Notes: generated by a model not told the origin, from the letters alone. DNA of 64,000 nucleotides from Myxocyprinus asiaticus (GCF_019703515.2 NC_059348.1:27248656-27312655), one strand, 5' to 3'; numbered from the stretch's first letter, positions 11,928 to 25,798 are shown. A program made the numbers and translations.

Positions 11928-12099
11928 AAAACTACTCACTTCTAAATCTTTTGTAGTCATTTTTGTATTACTTTAGTATAAATACGTTAATTTGGATTCA
12001 TATGTTGTTTTTTTCTGACTTCATGTGAACGAAAAGACACAAATTCACCCGTTTTCTCATTGGAAATAGGTATATTTCAAAATATCACTGTCCTGGTCA

Positions 12100-13809
12100 C
12101 AAAAGCAAAGTTTGTGGGGAATAATAGCCATTTTCTATACTTTTGAGGCATAAGCAATTAGGAAATAACACTTACTACCCAGGAACCAAAAAAATAAAAA
12201 ACAATTTGTTACACAGTGTCATTACAGATCAATACAGACCTTGTCTTGTTGAGGCTAATGTTAAATTAGGGCTAAACGAATTTTACCCAGCCAGCTACTA
12301 GGCTACAACAATAGTATGCATGTTTTTCAGGATAGCAAGCCAGTTGCTAATATATAGCTAGGCGCTAGCTACACATTTATAACCGCAAGTTCACACTCGC
12401 TTCATGGAAACGTTCGATTGCGTTGCGTTCCAACTTGAATATTGAACTCATCATTGTGCCACATTGCCATTATTAATTACAAGACATAGTGTTAGCAGAT
12501 TACAACTGTATTTTAGTTGTTACTACAAGATGCAAACATTACTGTGTAGCTAGTGGAGTTTTAGCGAACTACTCTTCGGGCACTTCAAAGCAAGCTACAC
12601 ATTATCTGCAAATGCAACAACAGTTCACTTTCTTTGTCATCTTAGTTTTCACTTAGCTAGGTGTCTTTTAAAGTATTGTCTCTCAGTTTTCAAAAACAGT
12701 TTGGAAAAACAAGCACAACTGTCACAACTTATCTTTATCTTGCTGAATTGCACGGGATGAATGTCCCACAAATGAGAACATGTTGGAGGTGTTCCCGTGT
12801 TTCGCTGCCACTTTTCTGCCATATGTTTTACACAGAGGGAAGCCATCTTCCACCTATAATCTCTCTGCATTTTTATGGAACCCAAAATACTTCCACACTT
12901 CTGACTTAACCCTATTAGAAGGTGGATAAAGGGTCAGCTGCGTTCCTCCTTCAGCCATGCTTCTAGTCAGTGCTGGTTTATTTACACGAGAGTGCGTGTG
13001 TCATTTGTGCCACGTACACGCAGTGTTGTGAATCTTGATTTATTGATGGGATAAAAACTACTGTGCGATCAGAAAAATCTGAACAATTTGGCTAAAAGGT
13101 TATCTAGAATTATTTACAGTATTTTGAAGTGCCCACGATAACAATATCGTGCATGTTGATTACTGTGATATATCGTATAACCAAATATCTTCACATGCCT
13201 ATGCTTCTAAGGAAGCTTGTACCATCATTAAACAACCTCAAAGCTCATGGTAGGTCGGTCTAGAAACTAAATGCTAACATTTCTCTACAGAAATAACAAA
13301 TGGGATAACTTTCAGAACCTTACTGCACACAACAGAGTTTAACTTGTATTGAACAAGGAACATTCATCTAAATTGTATATATAAATAAACCATTTTCATG
13401 ACTTTTAATTTCTTTTTGTGAGGCTTTTAGACCTATATCTTGGTAAGGAAAATATAGAATTATGTGACTTTAGCTCCTGACAGGTTAAAAGAGAGTGATT
13501 TATTAAAACAGAAGAGTAACAGGTCTTGATATCCAAAATTTCGCATGCTCCCTTTAGTTGTGACTAGAAAACCAGAGATGGGAATCAAAGTTTGGGGTGA
13601 AATATGCCAGTCATAATCCACAAAATGAATATAAGCTAAGTGATATTAAACTATGTAACGTTACAGATAGCAGAGCCACAACACCATAACAAAAGAGCAC
13701 AACAGGCTTGAAAAGACGTGGAAACCTTTATGAAGGATCAAGACTTATAGTATTGCCAGCTGAATGGACAGTCAGTATCATAAAGGTGATTAAAAAAATA
13801 GGGAAATTT
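12100..13809. other. Non-coding stretch
   Basis: No gene is seen. The stretch at about 13130-13200 (ACGATAACAATATCGTGC, then GTGATATATCGTATAACC) looks like the end of a fish DNA transposon. The rest is AT-rich and unassigned. If the cdyl first exon at 15.8 kb is real, this lies in its first intron. Confidence 0.5.
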
Positions 13810-14042
13810 AAGGAACATATAATACAAGTTAAGCTCAATCGACAGCATTTTAATGGCATAACACAATGCAGCATAATTGTCCCCATTCACTTCCATAGTC
13901 AGTGCCTCACTGTAACATCAATTTTTGCTCTTTTTTTTTTCCAAGGAGGGACGAGTTTAAATTATTTTTTATGTTATTGAACATAATGCCACAAATGCTG
14001 TCGATTAAACTTAACTTGTATTGAACTCTAAATATTCCTTAA
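13810..14042. mobile_element. Short palindromic element, family C (deleted)
   Basis: The ends are inverted: AATACAAGTTAAGCTCAATCG at the left and its complement-like CGATTAAACTTAACTTGTATT at the right, with TAAATATTCCTTAA closing. It is an internally deleted version of the full-length copy at 40653-41300. Confidence 0.7.
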
Positions 14043-14255
14043 AAAATGCTGGTCTTTTTAAACTGATCAAACATGTTTGGATTGATCTGTTCTCTTCATC
14101 ACACCTTTGTATTTAAATGTGAGGCTCAAGTGCCTTTGATCAGACTGATTAATTTATGCCAATAAGCACATCAGTTCAAAACGTACCGGTCACAAAAATC
14201 TATTTTCTGAATGTAGTTTTTATCAGCTAAAGAGACCAAATCACAAAGCCTGTGC

Positions 14256-14922
14256 TTAAAGGGTTAGTTCACTCAAAAATGAAAATTCTCTCATCATTTA
14301 CTCACCCTCATGAGATCCCAGGTGTGTATGACTTTCTTTTTCACCAGATCACATTAAAAGAAAAATAGAAAATTAGCTCAGTAGGTGTTAAAATGCAAGT
14401 GGATGGTGATCAGACTTTTGAAGCTCCAAAAAGAACAGATAGTCAGCATAAACGTATCTGTTTCTTTACTAATAGTGGTGCATTTGTGTGCTTATCCTGG
14501 ATGTCTCAACTGAGAGGAGAACGTGAGATTAGGTCCGTAACATGGTAACACAAATATACCACATCAGAGACCGTGTGAACTCCACCCTCTCGTGAAGCTT
14601 AACGGAAGCAATGGATTACAGTTAAAAAATACTTAAATACTTATATTTTTTTTGCACCAAAAGCAATCGCATCATTTTAAAATACATTAATTTAATCGCT
14701 GGAGTCGTAACGATGACGTTTGGGCTGACTGTCTGTGATTTTTGGAGCTTCAAAAGTCTGATCACCATTCACTTGCATTTTAAGGACCTACTGAGCAGAG
14801 ATATTTTACTAATTTTCTTCAAAAGTGTTCTGGTGAAGAAAGAAAGTCATACATACCTAGGGTATCAAGAAGGTGAGTAAATAATGAGAGAATTTTCAAT
14901 TTTGGGTGAACTATATCTTTAA
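14256..14922. mobile_element. Short palindromic element, family A
   Basis: It begins TTAAAGGGTTAGTTCACTCA and ends with the inverted counterpart (TTTTGGGTGAACTATATC then TTTAA). Related copies lie at 27134-27762 and 32901-33554, and a half copy at 23341-23665. No coding capacity, so non-autonomous. Confidence 0.8.
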
Positions 14923-15796
14923 GAAAAATCAATAGTGTCACTATTTTTGACTAATTTCAGTGTGTTAATGTTAGTTAAACATGGACCATATGATGCAATC
15001 CCAACTGATTCCTCAAAAAACCTTTTTAAGGCTGCCAATAATCTAAACCATGGTGAAATTCTTGGTTTACATAGGAATCATTTACAAATCCATCAAACAA
15101 GACAGCAAAAAACATTTGACTTTCTTTAAGCAAAATGCTACGCCATGTTCAATCCATGCTATAACCAACTTATAACGTCAGCCCCAAAACTTGACACTAA
15201 TCTAACTTGAAAATGAAACAAAGCAAAGGCTTGGCTGTCCAATGGCGATCATAACACACAACACAACACTGCTGGATGGTTAGTTCTGAGTAGCTTCAGC
15301 CAGGCAGGTTGAAAGCTGTGCAAGAAGAGCTAAATTAATGTGTCCTGCTGGAAAAGGGGGAAAAGAAAGTTCTCGCAGAGCTGAACACACCATCCAGGAC
15401 TGTGGTATCTTCCAGCTGTCCTATGTGTGCCCAGCACACCCCACATACCTCATGGTTAGCAGCTAGCTTAATGAAATATCACTCTCCAAAGTGCCCTTCC
15501 CTCCCCCGCCTCATCCACTGCCTCCACCAGCATCTCTCCACACTTCACGATCAGCACTGCTCATAAACTCCACAAACTAACAACATTAGCTACGCTACCG
15601 ACTGCATATCTTAAGCCATTAGTTCATTCTGCGAGCATGCAACCCTACCGGCGTGGTTATAACTAGTATTAGAGTGGGTAAGTCAGTTGTTAAGACTGCT
15701 TGCTACTACAGTCCACCACACGAGCCTATAAACACTAATATAATCGATTAACTGCGTCTCAAAACGGACAAGAACGGTAATATCGGCGACAATCAC
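14923..15796. other. Presumed cdyl intron 1 start, no gene
   Basis: AT-rich at first, becoming richer in C and CpG after about 15480 as it approaches the minus-strand promoter. I see no exon. Confidence 0.45.
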
Positions 15797-15820
15797 CTCG
15801 TATAGTTCCTCCGTGGCCAT
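15797..15820 (-). CDS. cdyl: cdyl first coding exon (MATEELYE)
   Basis: On the minus strand an ATG at 15818-15820 in good context (ATGATGGCC) opens MATEELYE, and the exon stops at a GAG followed by GTGATT, a usable splice donor, in phase 0. The short isoform of CDYL starts MASEELYE and continues VERIVDKRKNKKG; in the known isoforms the N-terminus switches exactly before that VERIVDK, so the boundary fits. CDYL2 (MASGDLYE) fits less well. CDYL is a nuclear corepressor with an N-terminal chromodomain that reads methylated histone H3 and a C-terminal crotonase-like domain. The chromodomain exon is not in the window and should lie beyond the left edge after a long intron. A second ATG lies directly upstream (15821-15823). 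The call rests on eight residues plus the boundary, so it is suggestive rather than certain. Confidence 0.6.
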
Positions 15821-16290
15821 CATGTCCCGATAATCTTCGACGTTGTGGCAATCCGTGAGGATTGTAGACACTTTTTTCCTCCAGTTGCAGTTGTCTTTTT
15901 GGCCTCTCCTCCTTTTTTCAGTTTGTCGGGTGAGATGTGCTTGACCCGCACCGAGGATCTCTGTGCTGTCTAGTTCTCCGGTTAACGCCGTCAAGGGCTA
16001 GCGAACAACATAATAGGTATAGCTCAGCGTTACAATCCCGACTAAGTCCAAAAGAGCACTTTCGTCGGCCCAGGCAGCAATTTAGAGAGTGTTACCGTAA
16101 ACTAGTCCGTAGGCAGTGCTGATTACGCGCTCGCTCGCCTGCCCTCTCTCAGTTCTGCCACACAGGAAGTCTCAATCGAACGCAGATGGGTTTGCACTGC
16201 CTTCAACCGTCATGATAGAGCTGTGTGCGATAGTCTTCTGTGTTATCTGTGTGTGCATACGATAGTTTCCTGTGTTTTATAAATCTCTAT
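15821..16290 (-). promoter_or_regulatory. Probable cdyl promoter and 5' UTR
   Basis: This is the most CpG-containing stretch between 12 and 26 kb (for example TTACGCGCTCGCTCGCC near 16121). It lies immediately upstream of the MATEELYE exon on the minus strand. The frame upstream of the ATG stays open to about 15994 but ends without a better start. No clear TATA box was found. Confidence 0.5.
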
Positions 16291-16439
16291 CGGTCTGCAG
16301 ATCTAATGAATCATTACTAACGTCATTCATGAAGGTTCAAACAACAAAGCGTTTGTTAGGTGCCATGTAAATTTAGCACACAAAATCTAAATTATGAAAA
16401 ACTACCATTTTCATGAATACTCTGCTAAAAACAACTTAA

Positions 16440-16625
16440 ACTAACCTAAGATGGTTTACTGGTCCTGGCTGGTTTAAACTGGTCTTAGCTCGTTTAAGGT
16501 GGTCTTCCAGCCTGCCCAGCTGGTCTTCAACTAGTCTAGCTGTCCTGGTGTTGCTGGTCGGTTTAAAACAGACTGACCAGCTGACAAGTGCCCAAAGCCT
16601 CTCTATAAGTAGCCAATAGACCATG
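16440..16625. repeat. Degenerate CTGGTC/TTTAAA repeat
   Basis: Many repeats of a CTGGTC-type core (TACTGGTCCTGGCTGG, AAACTGGTCTTAGCTCG, CCAGCTGGTCTTC). A related block is at 19835-20045. This looks like the CCAGCTTAACCAGC-type element common in cyprinid DNA. Confidence 0.65.
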
Positions 16626-18589
16626 CTTCTTAAAACTCTTTAATTTGCATTATTAAGATAAATTTTTCTTAGACTTATTAAGTCTAAGATAAATATTTAG
16701 CAATGGGGAGTACCCTAGTCAAGATGTTCAATTACTGTTTGGCATTTTTATTAGTTAATTATTAATTGTGCTTAAAAGAGCTTTGAAAGATCTGAACATT
16801 TAACGACAATGTTATATTAAGCAATTCAAAAATACATTAAAAATTAAATTCACACAAAACAATTGAATAAACTTCTGCTGTGATGAGCATCAATTCCATT
16901 TCTGAGTTCAAAGTTATTTTGATATTTTTTTTCTGGGGCTTGAAGACAGTAATAGGCTATATACTGTGTATCAAAAGTCTCATTAAAAGCTGAAGTTATT
17001 GAAAAAAGAAAAGCTGGCATACATCATTTGGAATAATCTTTTATTATAATTTCCTAAGCAGTGAAACTATTTTTGTTTTAAATCATTATTAAATATTTGA
17101 AAAAACGTTTCCACCCAATCTAATTCAGATGGTGTTAGCATCATGCAGGTGATGCCATTCTGTCATGTGAAAAAAACATAAAACAAAAAAGGACTCATGT
17201 AGACCCACAAAACTGTTGTTTTTTTAAATATCAGATATTTTGACATTTTTATGCAAAGGCACATTTTGTTCAGGTCAGATAGTGCAACCCTAAAACAAAT
17301 TCTTGATATTCGTTAATCGAAAATTCATGTTATTTCTAAAAATACATTTTTACCTTGAAAAACATGTTTGAAAAAGTTTTTGAAAATAATTTTTAAGTTG
17401 TGTACACACATGTATTCCCTTTACTTGATGGAACTTTGTGAAGTATTGCAGTACTTTTGTTCCTAAAGTGCCTCATCAGATGAGTAAGCTTTCTAAGTTG
17501 TCTCGAAAGACCTCATGATCAATAATCACTGGACAAATCCCACAAAGAAATTTAACTAATCAGTGAAGCTATGATGGACATCATGAAGATGAAAGCTGCT
17601 TTGCCTTTCAGATAAACATCATCTGGCCAAAGGCTAATAGTAACTAAACATGCTTACTGCCATCCGTTCAGAACGATTATAAACAAAAGTTGGAAAACAT
17701 ATAATGTTATAATAAAAATATGAAATAGTGCATTTTCTAACAATTCTTCTTCAATGAATTTTAGATTATGGTTGTTATGATTATTATTCAGGTAACCAAA
17801 TGATCATATATATGTCTGTGCATTCACAGACATGTTGGTCTTTCGAATACAGATTCTAAGATATCAGCTCCTTACAGACCTTGGATATACTGTAGCTCTA
17901 GTGGCCTTCTAAAACAGAGTTTTCCACTGTAAGGAGAATAGTTCCGCAGTAGATAGCCAAAAGAGAACAAGGAAGTAGGTGAAAGGGCCTGCGTTTAGAA
18001 CCGAAATGTCACAGCCAACTTCTTCTCATTTGTCCCACTTAGCACTAACCAATATTTTCTAATGTGTGATGGTATGGTTTGATGGTGCATATGAAAGACA
18101 TTAGATACAATATATGCCCCATACTATACCCATGAAACACAGATTACTTTGACAGTAAAAATGTATGTAAAAGTCTTTCATGTGAAGTGTTATTTCTATC
18201 TTGGGTCCTCTACCAGGTCTGAGAACTTGAGGAACATTTCCACGGAATACCCTGTTCTGGATTGAGATCTGTGTTGTTTTTCCTGGAATCTATGGAAGCA
18301 TTTCTTCCAGATTCCAGCCATGAGACCAATATCACTACCAGAATAGCCTTGGTTTTGACTCTTCAAATGTTTGTAGTTCCTCTTTCAGTTCCATGGTATT
18401 CCTAGAGTTTTTGATACTCCTCCTTCTTGATGTTACTGTCATTTTGGACAGTCAATCTTTCTTCAATTCTGTTTCCTCCAATCACACTCTCTGATAGGTT
18501 GGTTACTTGCCTATTTGTACATACTTAGCACAGATTTTACAATACACCCTTTTTGTAACCTGATAGTATGCTGTTTCTACCTGTATTTT
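16626..18589. other. Intergenic, nothing recognised
   Basis: AT-rich with no supported exon, RNA gene or clear repeat family. Frames are short and low-complexity. Confidence 0.5.
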
Positions 18590-19035
18590 ACATTCTTTTG
18601 GTGGTATTGTCTCGGGTCTTTTTTACAAAATCTGCACATTGGTTCTTTTCTGATGTTGTAAGCCCTTGACTCTGTTGATGTACAGTAGTGCCGAGTGCCT
18701 GACCTCTCTCATCAACAAGGCGTTTCTGTCCGCAGATCTGCCACTCACTGGATATTTTTTGGTTTTGGCACCATTCTGAGTAAAATCCCAGGAGATAAGC
18801 AGTTACAGAAATACTCAAACCAGCCCATCTGGCACCAACAATCATGTCACAGTTGAAATCATTGAGATCATATTTTTCCCCATTCTGATGGTTGATGTGA
18901 ATATTAACTGAAGCTCCTGACCTGTATCTGCATGATTTTATGCATTGAACTGCTGCCACATGATTGACTGATTAGATAATTGCATGAATAAGTAGATGTA
19001 CAGGTGTACCTAATAAAGTGGTCTGAGAGTGTATA
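18590..19035 (-). mobile_element. Tc1/mariner fragment
   Basis: The minus strand from about 18871 reads DLNDFNCDMIVGARWAGLSI, then SVTAYLLGF and ICGQKRLVDERGQALG. This is the N-terminal helix-turn-helix region of a Tc1-type transposase. To the right, GTGTACCTAATAAAGTGGTC then TGAGAGTGTATA (about 19003-19034) looks like its terminal repeat. Only this end of the element is preserved. Confidence 0.75.
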
Positions 19036-19834
19036 TAGTACTGTATAAAACTAGATTATTTTGTTTGGGCATATATGTACATAGCCTATTCAAATAAGAT
19101 GATAATATACTATGATTTAAGAAAAATATGTTACATATGGAGAACAGCCATTTTTATTATTCTGAAATACATGTTGTTGCATTAATGTGCAAATATGTGC
19201 AAATTTTTTATATCATGCCTACTTATGTGGGCCTACTTTTAATGTTATATGCTGTGTTAAATTTCAGATTTGTATGGGTTTAACCTGAAAGCAATATAAA
19301 TGTCAAATGGAATTGAAATAGGAATTTACATTGGACTTAGATTGGCGCTGAGATGGCACTCTGTCTCCTCATTTCAAATGTCCACCACACATTGGTTGAA
19401 TGAAGTAAATTGTTTATCTCCTTCAACTTCAACAACATCTACAGTATATATAATGAATATATAACATTAGAAAAACTTTTTGACAGATTGAACCAATAAG
19501 AGGTGTCTCAGTGCTTGTAACATTAGCAATATTTAGGGTTTTGCCCATTTGAGTTATCAGGTCTTCAATCGTTAGCACTTTCCTAAAACGTTGGTGCAGT
19601 GCTATCATATATTTCACCTCAATTGCATTCCTACTCGCAGAGCATTAAGGCAGAGTACAGATGAAGCATGCTAAATGTCCCAGAGTCCTATCTACCTGCA
19701 TGTTGAATGCTAGTTTTCATCTAATCTCTCAAAATGATTATGACTTTACGCAAAATGCAGAGATGGAAACTTAAGCAGTTAACTTAAGTCACAAAACACA
19801 CTTGTGAACAACACAAGTCTTTTATGTCAACACC
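19036..19834. other. Intergenic, nothing recognised
   Basis: AT-rich sequence with no exon or repeat that I can name. Confidence 0.45.
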
Positions 19835-20045
19835 CTGCTGGTCACCAGCTTATGTTGTCTTTTAGGTGCTGGTTTCCCCTTTAGGCTTTTAATCTAGCTT
19901 AACCAGCTTCATCAGACAGACCATGCTGGTCAATTAGCTTCACCAGCTAGGTTTTTCTGGTGAAAAGCATGGCTATGCTGGTCCTTCATCTAGACAAGCA
20001 CCAAACCAGCACAGGAATTCCATGCTGGTTAAGCTGGTCTTTTTA
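19835..20045. repeat. CCAGCTT/AAGCTGG-rich repeat
   Basis: Interspersed cores such as CTTAACCAGCTTCATC, CATGCTGGTCAATTAGC and a CATGCTGGTTAAGCTGGTC end, followed by TTTTTAGTAGG. Related to 16440-16625. Confidence 0.65.
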
Positions 20046-20204
20046 GTAGGACAAGGAGAAAAATTTCCTCTGAATATATTTTGTGGGAGCCTCTCACACA
20101 ATTTCTGTTGCTTTTTCCTGTGAAAGTGTTTGGTCATTTACTCAGTTTTTCTGGGATATTCCTTGAAATAATTGAAATCAGCAGTAAATAGAAAAGTGTT
20201 TAAA

Positions 20205-21683
20205 AAAGGGCCCATTTACATTTGGCCACTTCATGTGTTTTCACTGATCGGATAGCTTTCCGATCATGAAAAGACCAGGTGTAAATGCCCTCCGAAACGC
20301 ATTCAAGAGGGATTGCAATCTGATCGCTCAAACATTTTCAGGAGGTTGTTTGAGACACATTCCAGTAGAAACAGGTCTAGTGTAAATGCATCTGGCTATT
20401 ATAGCATATGTAAACTTTACTCCGCCCAAACAGCGCTACGTCATAGGAAAAGCGCGAAATATAATAGCTGCTGCTACCGAGAATTTGCATAGGGCTCGTG
20501 TCACGCAAGAAATAATAACATATTAAGACATGGATGCATGTTGTAGGAAAGACAGGACTTTTTTTTCTTAGTTTATTTGATGCAGATAGCTGGGGAGGGG
20601 GGGGGGGGTTGGGGGATACCAGTGCCGGTCCCAGCTTTTTGGGGGCCCTAAGTATTCATTTTCTCAGTGAATTGTAGTTTCAGATTAGTTAGTTTTTTAT
20701 TTAAATTTTAGTTTGAGTGTTTATATGATAGGTGTGGGTGAGAAACAGAGCAACATTTAAGTTCTTTTTTACTGTAAACCTTGACATCAACAGTCTACTT
20801 GGCAATCATGATTTCAAGCTCGATTATATTTCCCAGCGCCATCTAGCACTCTGCGAACTGTACTAGTAATTGTAATCATTGTAACGTATTTCGTTAGATT
20901 ACTCAAGGTCAGTAACGTATTCTAAATACTTTGGATTACTTCTTCAGCACTGGTAGATTTTTTTCACTTGTTTTGACTATAAAAACTCTGCCAGTACAGT
21001 AAGACAAAATACACGTTAAAAATACATTCTCTGAAAAACCTAAATATCTTATGCAGTGCTGTTTCTAAAACAAGATAAATCTAATTGATCTTGTTTTAAG
21101 GATATGTAGATATTTTTACAGGAAAACAATACAACAATTATGATCAAGAATAAGATTTTTACCCTAATATCAAAGGTCTTACTAGAAAAAAAGAAATTAT
21201 GATCTAACGTGAATTTTCTTGATAAAAAAATATGATCGTGCCTGGTAACGTGCATGTAAAATGGCTAGAAATTGCATTTGGTAAAGATGACAATTTACAC
21301 AAGGTTTATTTCTATTTCTTCTGCTCCAAACTTACTTCAAACTTACTTCTCTGTCTGCTCGTATGAATGTAACACATCATGAGAAAGTGTTTCACCGCTG
21401 TTCAAATGCACTTTGGATCGCATCATTTATATGTATATATGTTTTCCATCTGAAAGGACTAAATATTAAATAAAACAAATGACAATAAAATGCAAAGTAA
21501 TCTCTTCAGTAATCAAAAGAATTTTTGAATGTAACTTTATTCTAATTGCCAATGATTTAAATTGTAACTGTAGTGGAATACAGTTACTCATATTTTGTAT
21601 TTTAAATACGTAATCCCGTTACATGTATTCCGTTACTCCCCAACCCTGGAAGTGGCCAAGTGTAAATGTGCCCGAAGAGATTT
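20205..21683. mobile_element. DNA transposon derivative with nested repeat
   Basis: The outer ends are inverted: GGGCCCATTTACATTTGGCC at 20209 and GGCCAAGTGTAAATGTGCCC ending at 21673. Inside, a second element ends near 21645 with GTAATCCCGTTACATGTATT then CCCCAACCCTGG. This is the same end as the element at 50099-51954. A run of G lies at about 20594-20608. No transposase reading frame remains. Confidence 0.65.
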
Positions 21684-22779
21684 AAGATTTGACTTGGACG
21701 TCAGAGTCTTGTAAACATGTCAGGTTAACTGTTTCAGTAACTTACTTCTTGAGAAAGTTGGTCCTCCCTGACTCTTTCAAAATGTGGGTGTAACACTTTA
21801 ATACTGTATGAACCTGGAAAGCTACAATTTTTCCTTCAATGCTTAATGGCCACTCTCAGAAATGTTAAATAGGGCATTTTGTCTCTTGATTGCAAGGGCA
21901 ATGCAAATAATGATAAGGAAAAGTTAGCCAAAGTCACTTCAAAGTCAGAATTATTCTCATTTTAACATTGGAGAGCAACAAAAGAGAGAAAAAAAAAAGT
22001 GTGGTTTCTCTTGGAAACCACAGAGTAGTAGCAAAGTCTTTTTAACAAGTCAGTTCACTCGGTGGCCATCTTTGGAACGCTCCATGGCAGCTATTTTTTT
22101 TTTTATGTTAACAAGCGGCATACAAATGCAGCTCCTATCTACTTGAATGGGGAAAGACTGAAATCTCCTGAACAATTGGTGAATTGTTAAATCAGCAGTA
22201 AATCTGACAACACTGGTATCAGAAATTGTGCTTCTTGACCTCAGATTATGCGTCTTGTATAGCTAATGCGCATGCGCGTTCTTGAGCTGACTGACAAGTG
22301 ATGTCTGTATCTAAAAGGTGATTGCTCCTTTACCTGTGAGGCGGGACTTAAACTTTTTGTTTCATGTAAAGCAGTAGAACAATGTGTAATGATGTGAAGA
22401 AAAAATATGGTGGGGTTTAAAATTCTGAGTACACATTGAAAGACTGGGATTCAATATGTAAATTGGGAAATAAAGGGTTTTAGGATTTTGACATTTTTAA
22501 AACAAAGACACGTTAAATGTGAATAAGAGATCTTTAAGATTCTGCACCATTTCTAGGTCACTAATCAAAGAAGCAATTTTGTGACAAGACCATGTGAACT
22601 CAGTGCTTCCCTTTAAGCACACAAGATGCTCTAAGGAACATTCTCAAACCATGCTGGGATAACATAGATCATCAGGTTTAACACAAGCATGTGGAGTCCA
22701 TGTCAGCTCAAATGCATGCTGTCATTAAAGGGGAGCATATCAAATACTTAGAAAATCTGAAATTCACTTAACAATTTAT

Positions 22780-22809
22780 AGGGTTAGGGTTAGGTTAGCC
22801 CTAACCCTC
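22780..22809. repeat. Telomere-like inverted motif
   Basis: GGGTTAGGGTTAGGTTAG is followed directly by CCCTAACCCT, so two telomere-type units face each other. Very short and not a telomere tract. Confidence 0.7.
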
Positions 22810-23340
22810 TATGGAAGTAGATTAATGACAAATGTCTTAAAAAAAAAAAAAAAAAGAATAATAATAATAAACACAATGGGCCTCATTCATGTAAATTTTG
22901 AGTACTTTACGTCTAAAATGGACCTTCCCAAATACTTTTCTCCGGATTCACATTGCTGCATACACCCCAGGTTTGTTCATTAAATATGTTAGTGAATTCC
23001 CAACATTTGTAAATAGTGCGCATGTGCACATTTGCTCACAGTTATCAGAATCCACGGCCATGAAAATGCCATATAAGGAAGGCACCAGTCTTGCAAGTAA
23101 ATGCTTTTAACATGCAGAATGTAAGTAATGAAATCGTTTTTATCAATTAATTGTAATCACATCGTAAAATTAAAGGAGAGATCTTAATGTCATCGCATGT
23201 TTTTGTTGTCATCGGAAGTTCTTTTGTGAATCAAAAAGTCCATGAGGTAAATAAAAATGGTTTGACATTTAACTGTACTGTAAAAAATGTTCAGTTGATG
23301 CCATCACATGTGGTGCCTATTTAGTTTCACTTTGACATCT

Positions 23341-23665
23341 GAAAATGAAAGTTAAAGTGGTTTAGAGTAAAAAATTACTTAAATATCGTTCTGTTCCTCA
23401 CCCACATCTGTTATATTGCTTCTGAAGACATGGATTCAAACACTGGAGTCTTATGGATTACTTTTATGTTTTCTTAATGTGATTTTTGGAGCAACAAAGG
23501 TCTGATCATCATTCACTTGCATTGCAAGGACCAATGGAGCTGAGATATTCTTCTAAAAATCTTCTTTTGTGTTTTTCTGAAGAAAGTCAAACACGTCTGG
23601 GATGGCATGAGGTTGAGAAAATGATGAGAGAATTTTCATTTTTGGGTGAACAGTCCCTTTATAGC
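23341..23665. mobile_element. Family A element, right half
   Basis: Contains the family A landmarks GGTCTGATCATCATTCACTTG, GCTGAGATATTCTTCTAA and the closing ATTTTTGGGTGAACAGTCCC. The left half is absent. Confidence 0.7.
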
Positions 23666-24678
23666 AACTGTTTCCTGCTTTAAATAATTAAAGCAATATT
23701 TCCAGCAAAGAGTTTAATTATTAAAAAATACCTGGTTTAATCATTTGAAAAGTGAAGTTATATCCTCCTGGGTTAAGTGCAATGATTGGTGAAGCATTCA
23801 CTGGTGACCAAATGTATATAACAAGATAAATGTCAGTCTGAGTTTGAATTTGTTGGTCCTCATCTGATCTGAATGCAATAAATAAATAAATATGTAAAAA
23901 AAAAAAAAAAATCATGGTGTCTACAACATTTGCTTAAAATGCAGAAGGAAAATTAATTTAACATACTAAAACGATGAAAACAATAAAACTTAAAATGAAA
24001 GTTGATGTAAAACAACTAAAATATCTCTTCAGATGTAAGTTGTGTACATTAACCATTAGCCTGAACAGTTTGCAGCTCCTTGCCTCACTCAGATACTGTT
24101 GTATATTGAAATACATAGTGTCAAACTGAAGAAACAGTTTAAAATGTCTTTATTGTTTATTGTCAAGTTAGTTTAATTTATTTATCAAAATGGGCAATTT
24201 TCCTGATCCTCTCCCTGTTCCACTTGTTCACTGTTCCACCCTGGCCTTCATCAACACCTGATTGAACCACCTAGGAGTGAAGTCTAGTTGCAGCAAGTGA
24301 AGATTGTGCATCTGCACTCTACTGCTTTTCCTGCAATGCCAGGATGTACGAGGTTGCAACCAAATTTTTATATTGCCTGTCAAGAATAAAGATTACATTT
24401 TGTAAGCCCCTACCCCCAAAAACAAGGCAAATAAAGATTAATCATTAATAAAATGATTAATTTTTTGACTGTTAACCTTGTCATGTTTAATGTAGGCTAC
24501 CAAGTGTCGAGATCTGTGCGTGCCATTTTAAAATACTTTATATCTTTTTTTCTCATGTTCGTGTGATAAGTAAAAATGTGATATTATTGTTTTAAAACAG
24601 CAAGCACTCTCCATTAAATATATGTTTATAGAAATGTGCATGAGATGCTCAGAATATCGAACAGTTTAAAACCATGTA

Positions 24679-25798
<1,120 letters not shown>

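Larger units (their letters stand above)
10400..12099. repeat. Element with long inverted arms
   Basis: The left arm (about 10400-10775) and right arm (about 11709-12099) are inverted copies of each other. Matching landmarks are GACCAGGACAG at 10400 with CTGTCCTGGTC ending at 12099, TTTCCAATGAGAAAAC with its complement near 12052, and the coding start of each arm (SLKVRILDAHLDKF left, SLKVHILDAHLDKF right). Each arm holds the C-terminal coding part plus the 3' flank of one gene. The spacer of about 930 bp holds most of the rest of that gene. The arms could be the terminal inverted repeats of a DNA transposon or a later inverted duplication. Confidence 0.8.
21684..24678. other. Intergenic, mostly unassigned
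   Basis: Contains a short telomere-like palindrome at 22780-22809, a poly-A plus (ATA)n stretch at about 22839-22870, a half copy of the family A element, and a poly-A run at about 23896-23911. No gene is seen. Confidence 0.5.

Noticed and set aside
15824..15994. Longer N-terminus upstream of MATEELYE
   Set aside because: The upstream frame is open by chance; the translated residues are charged and unlike any CDYL isoform, and the ATG at 15818-15820 matches the family start.
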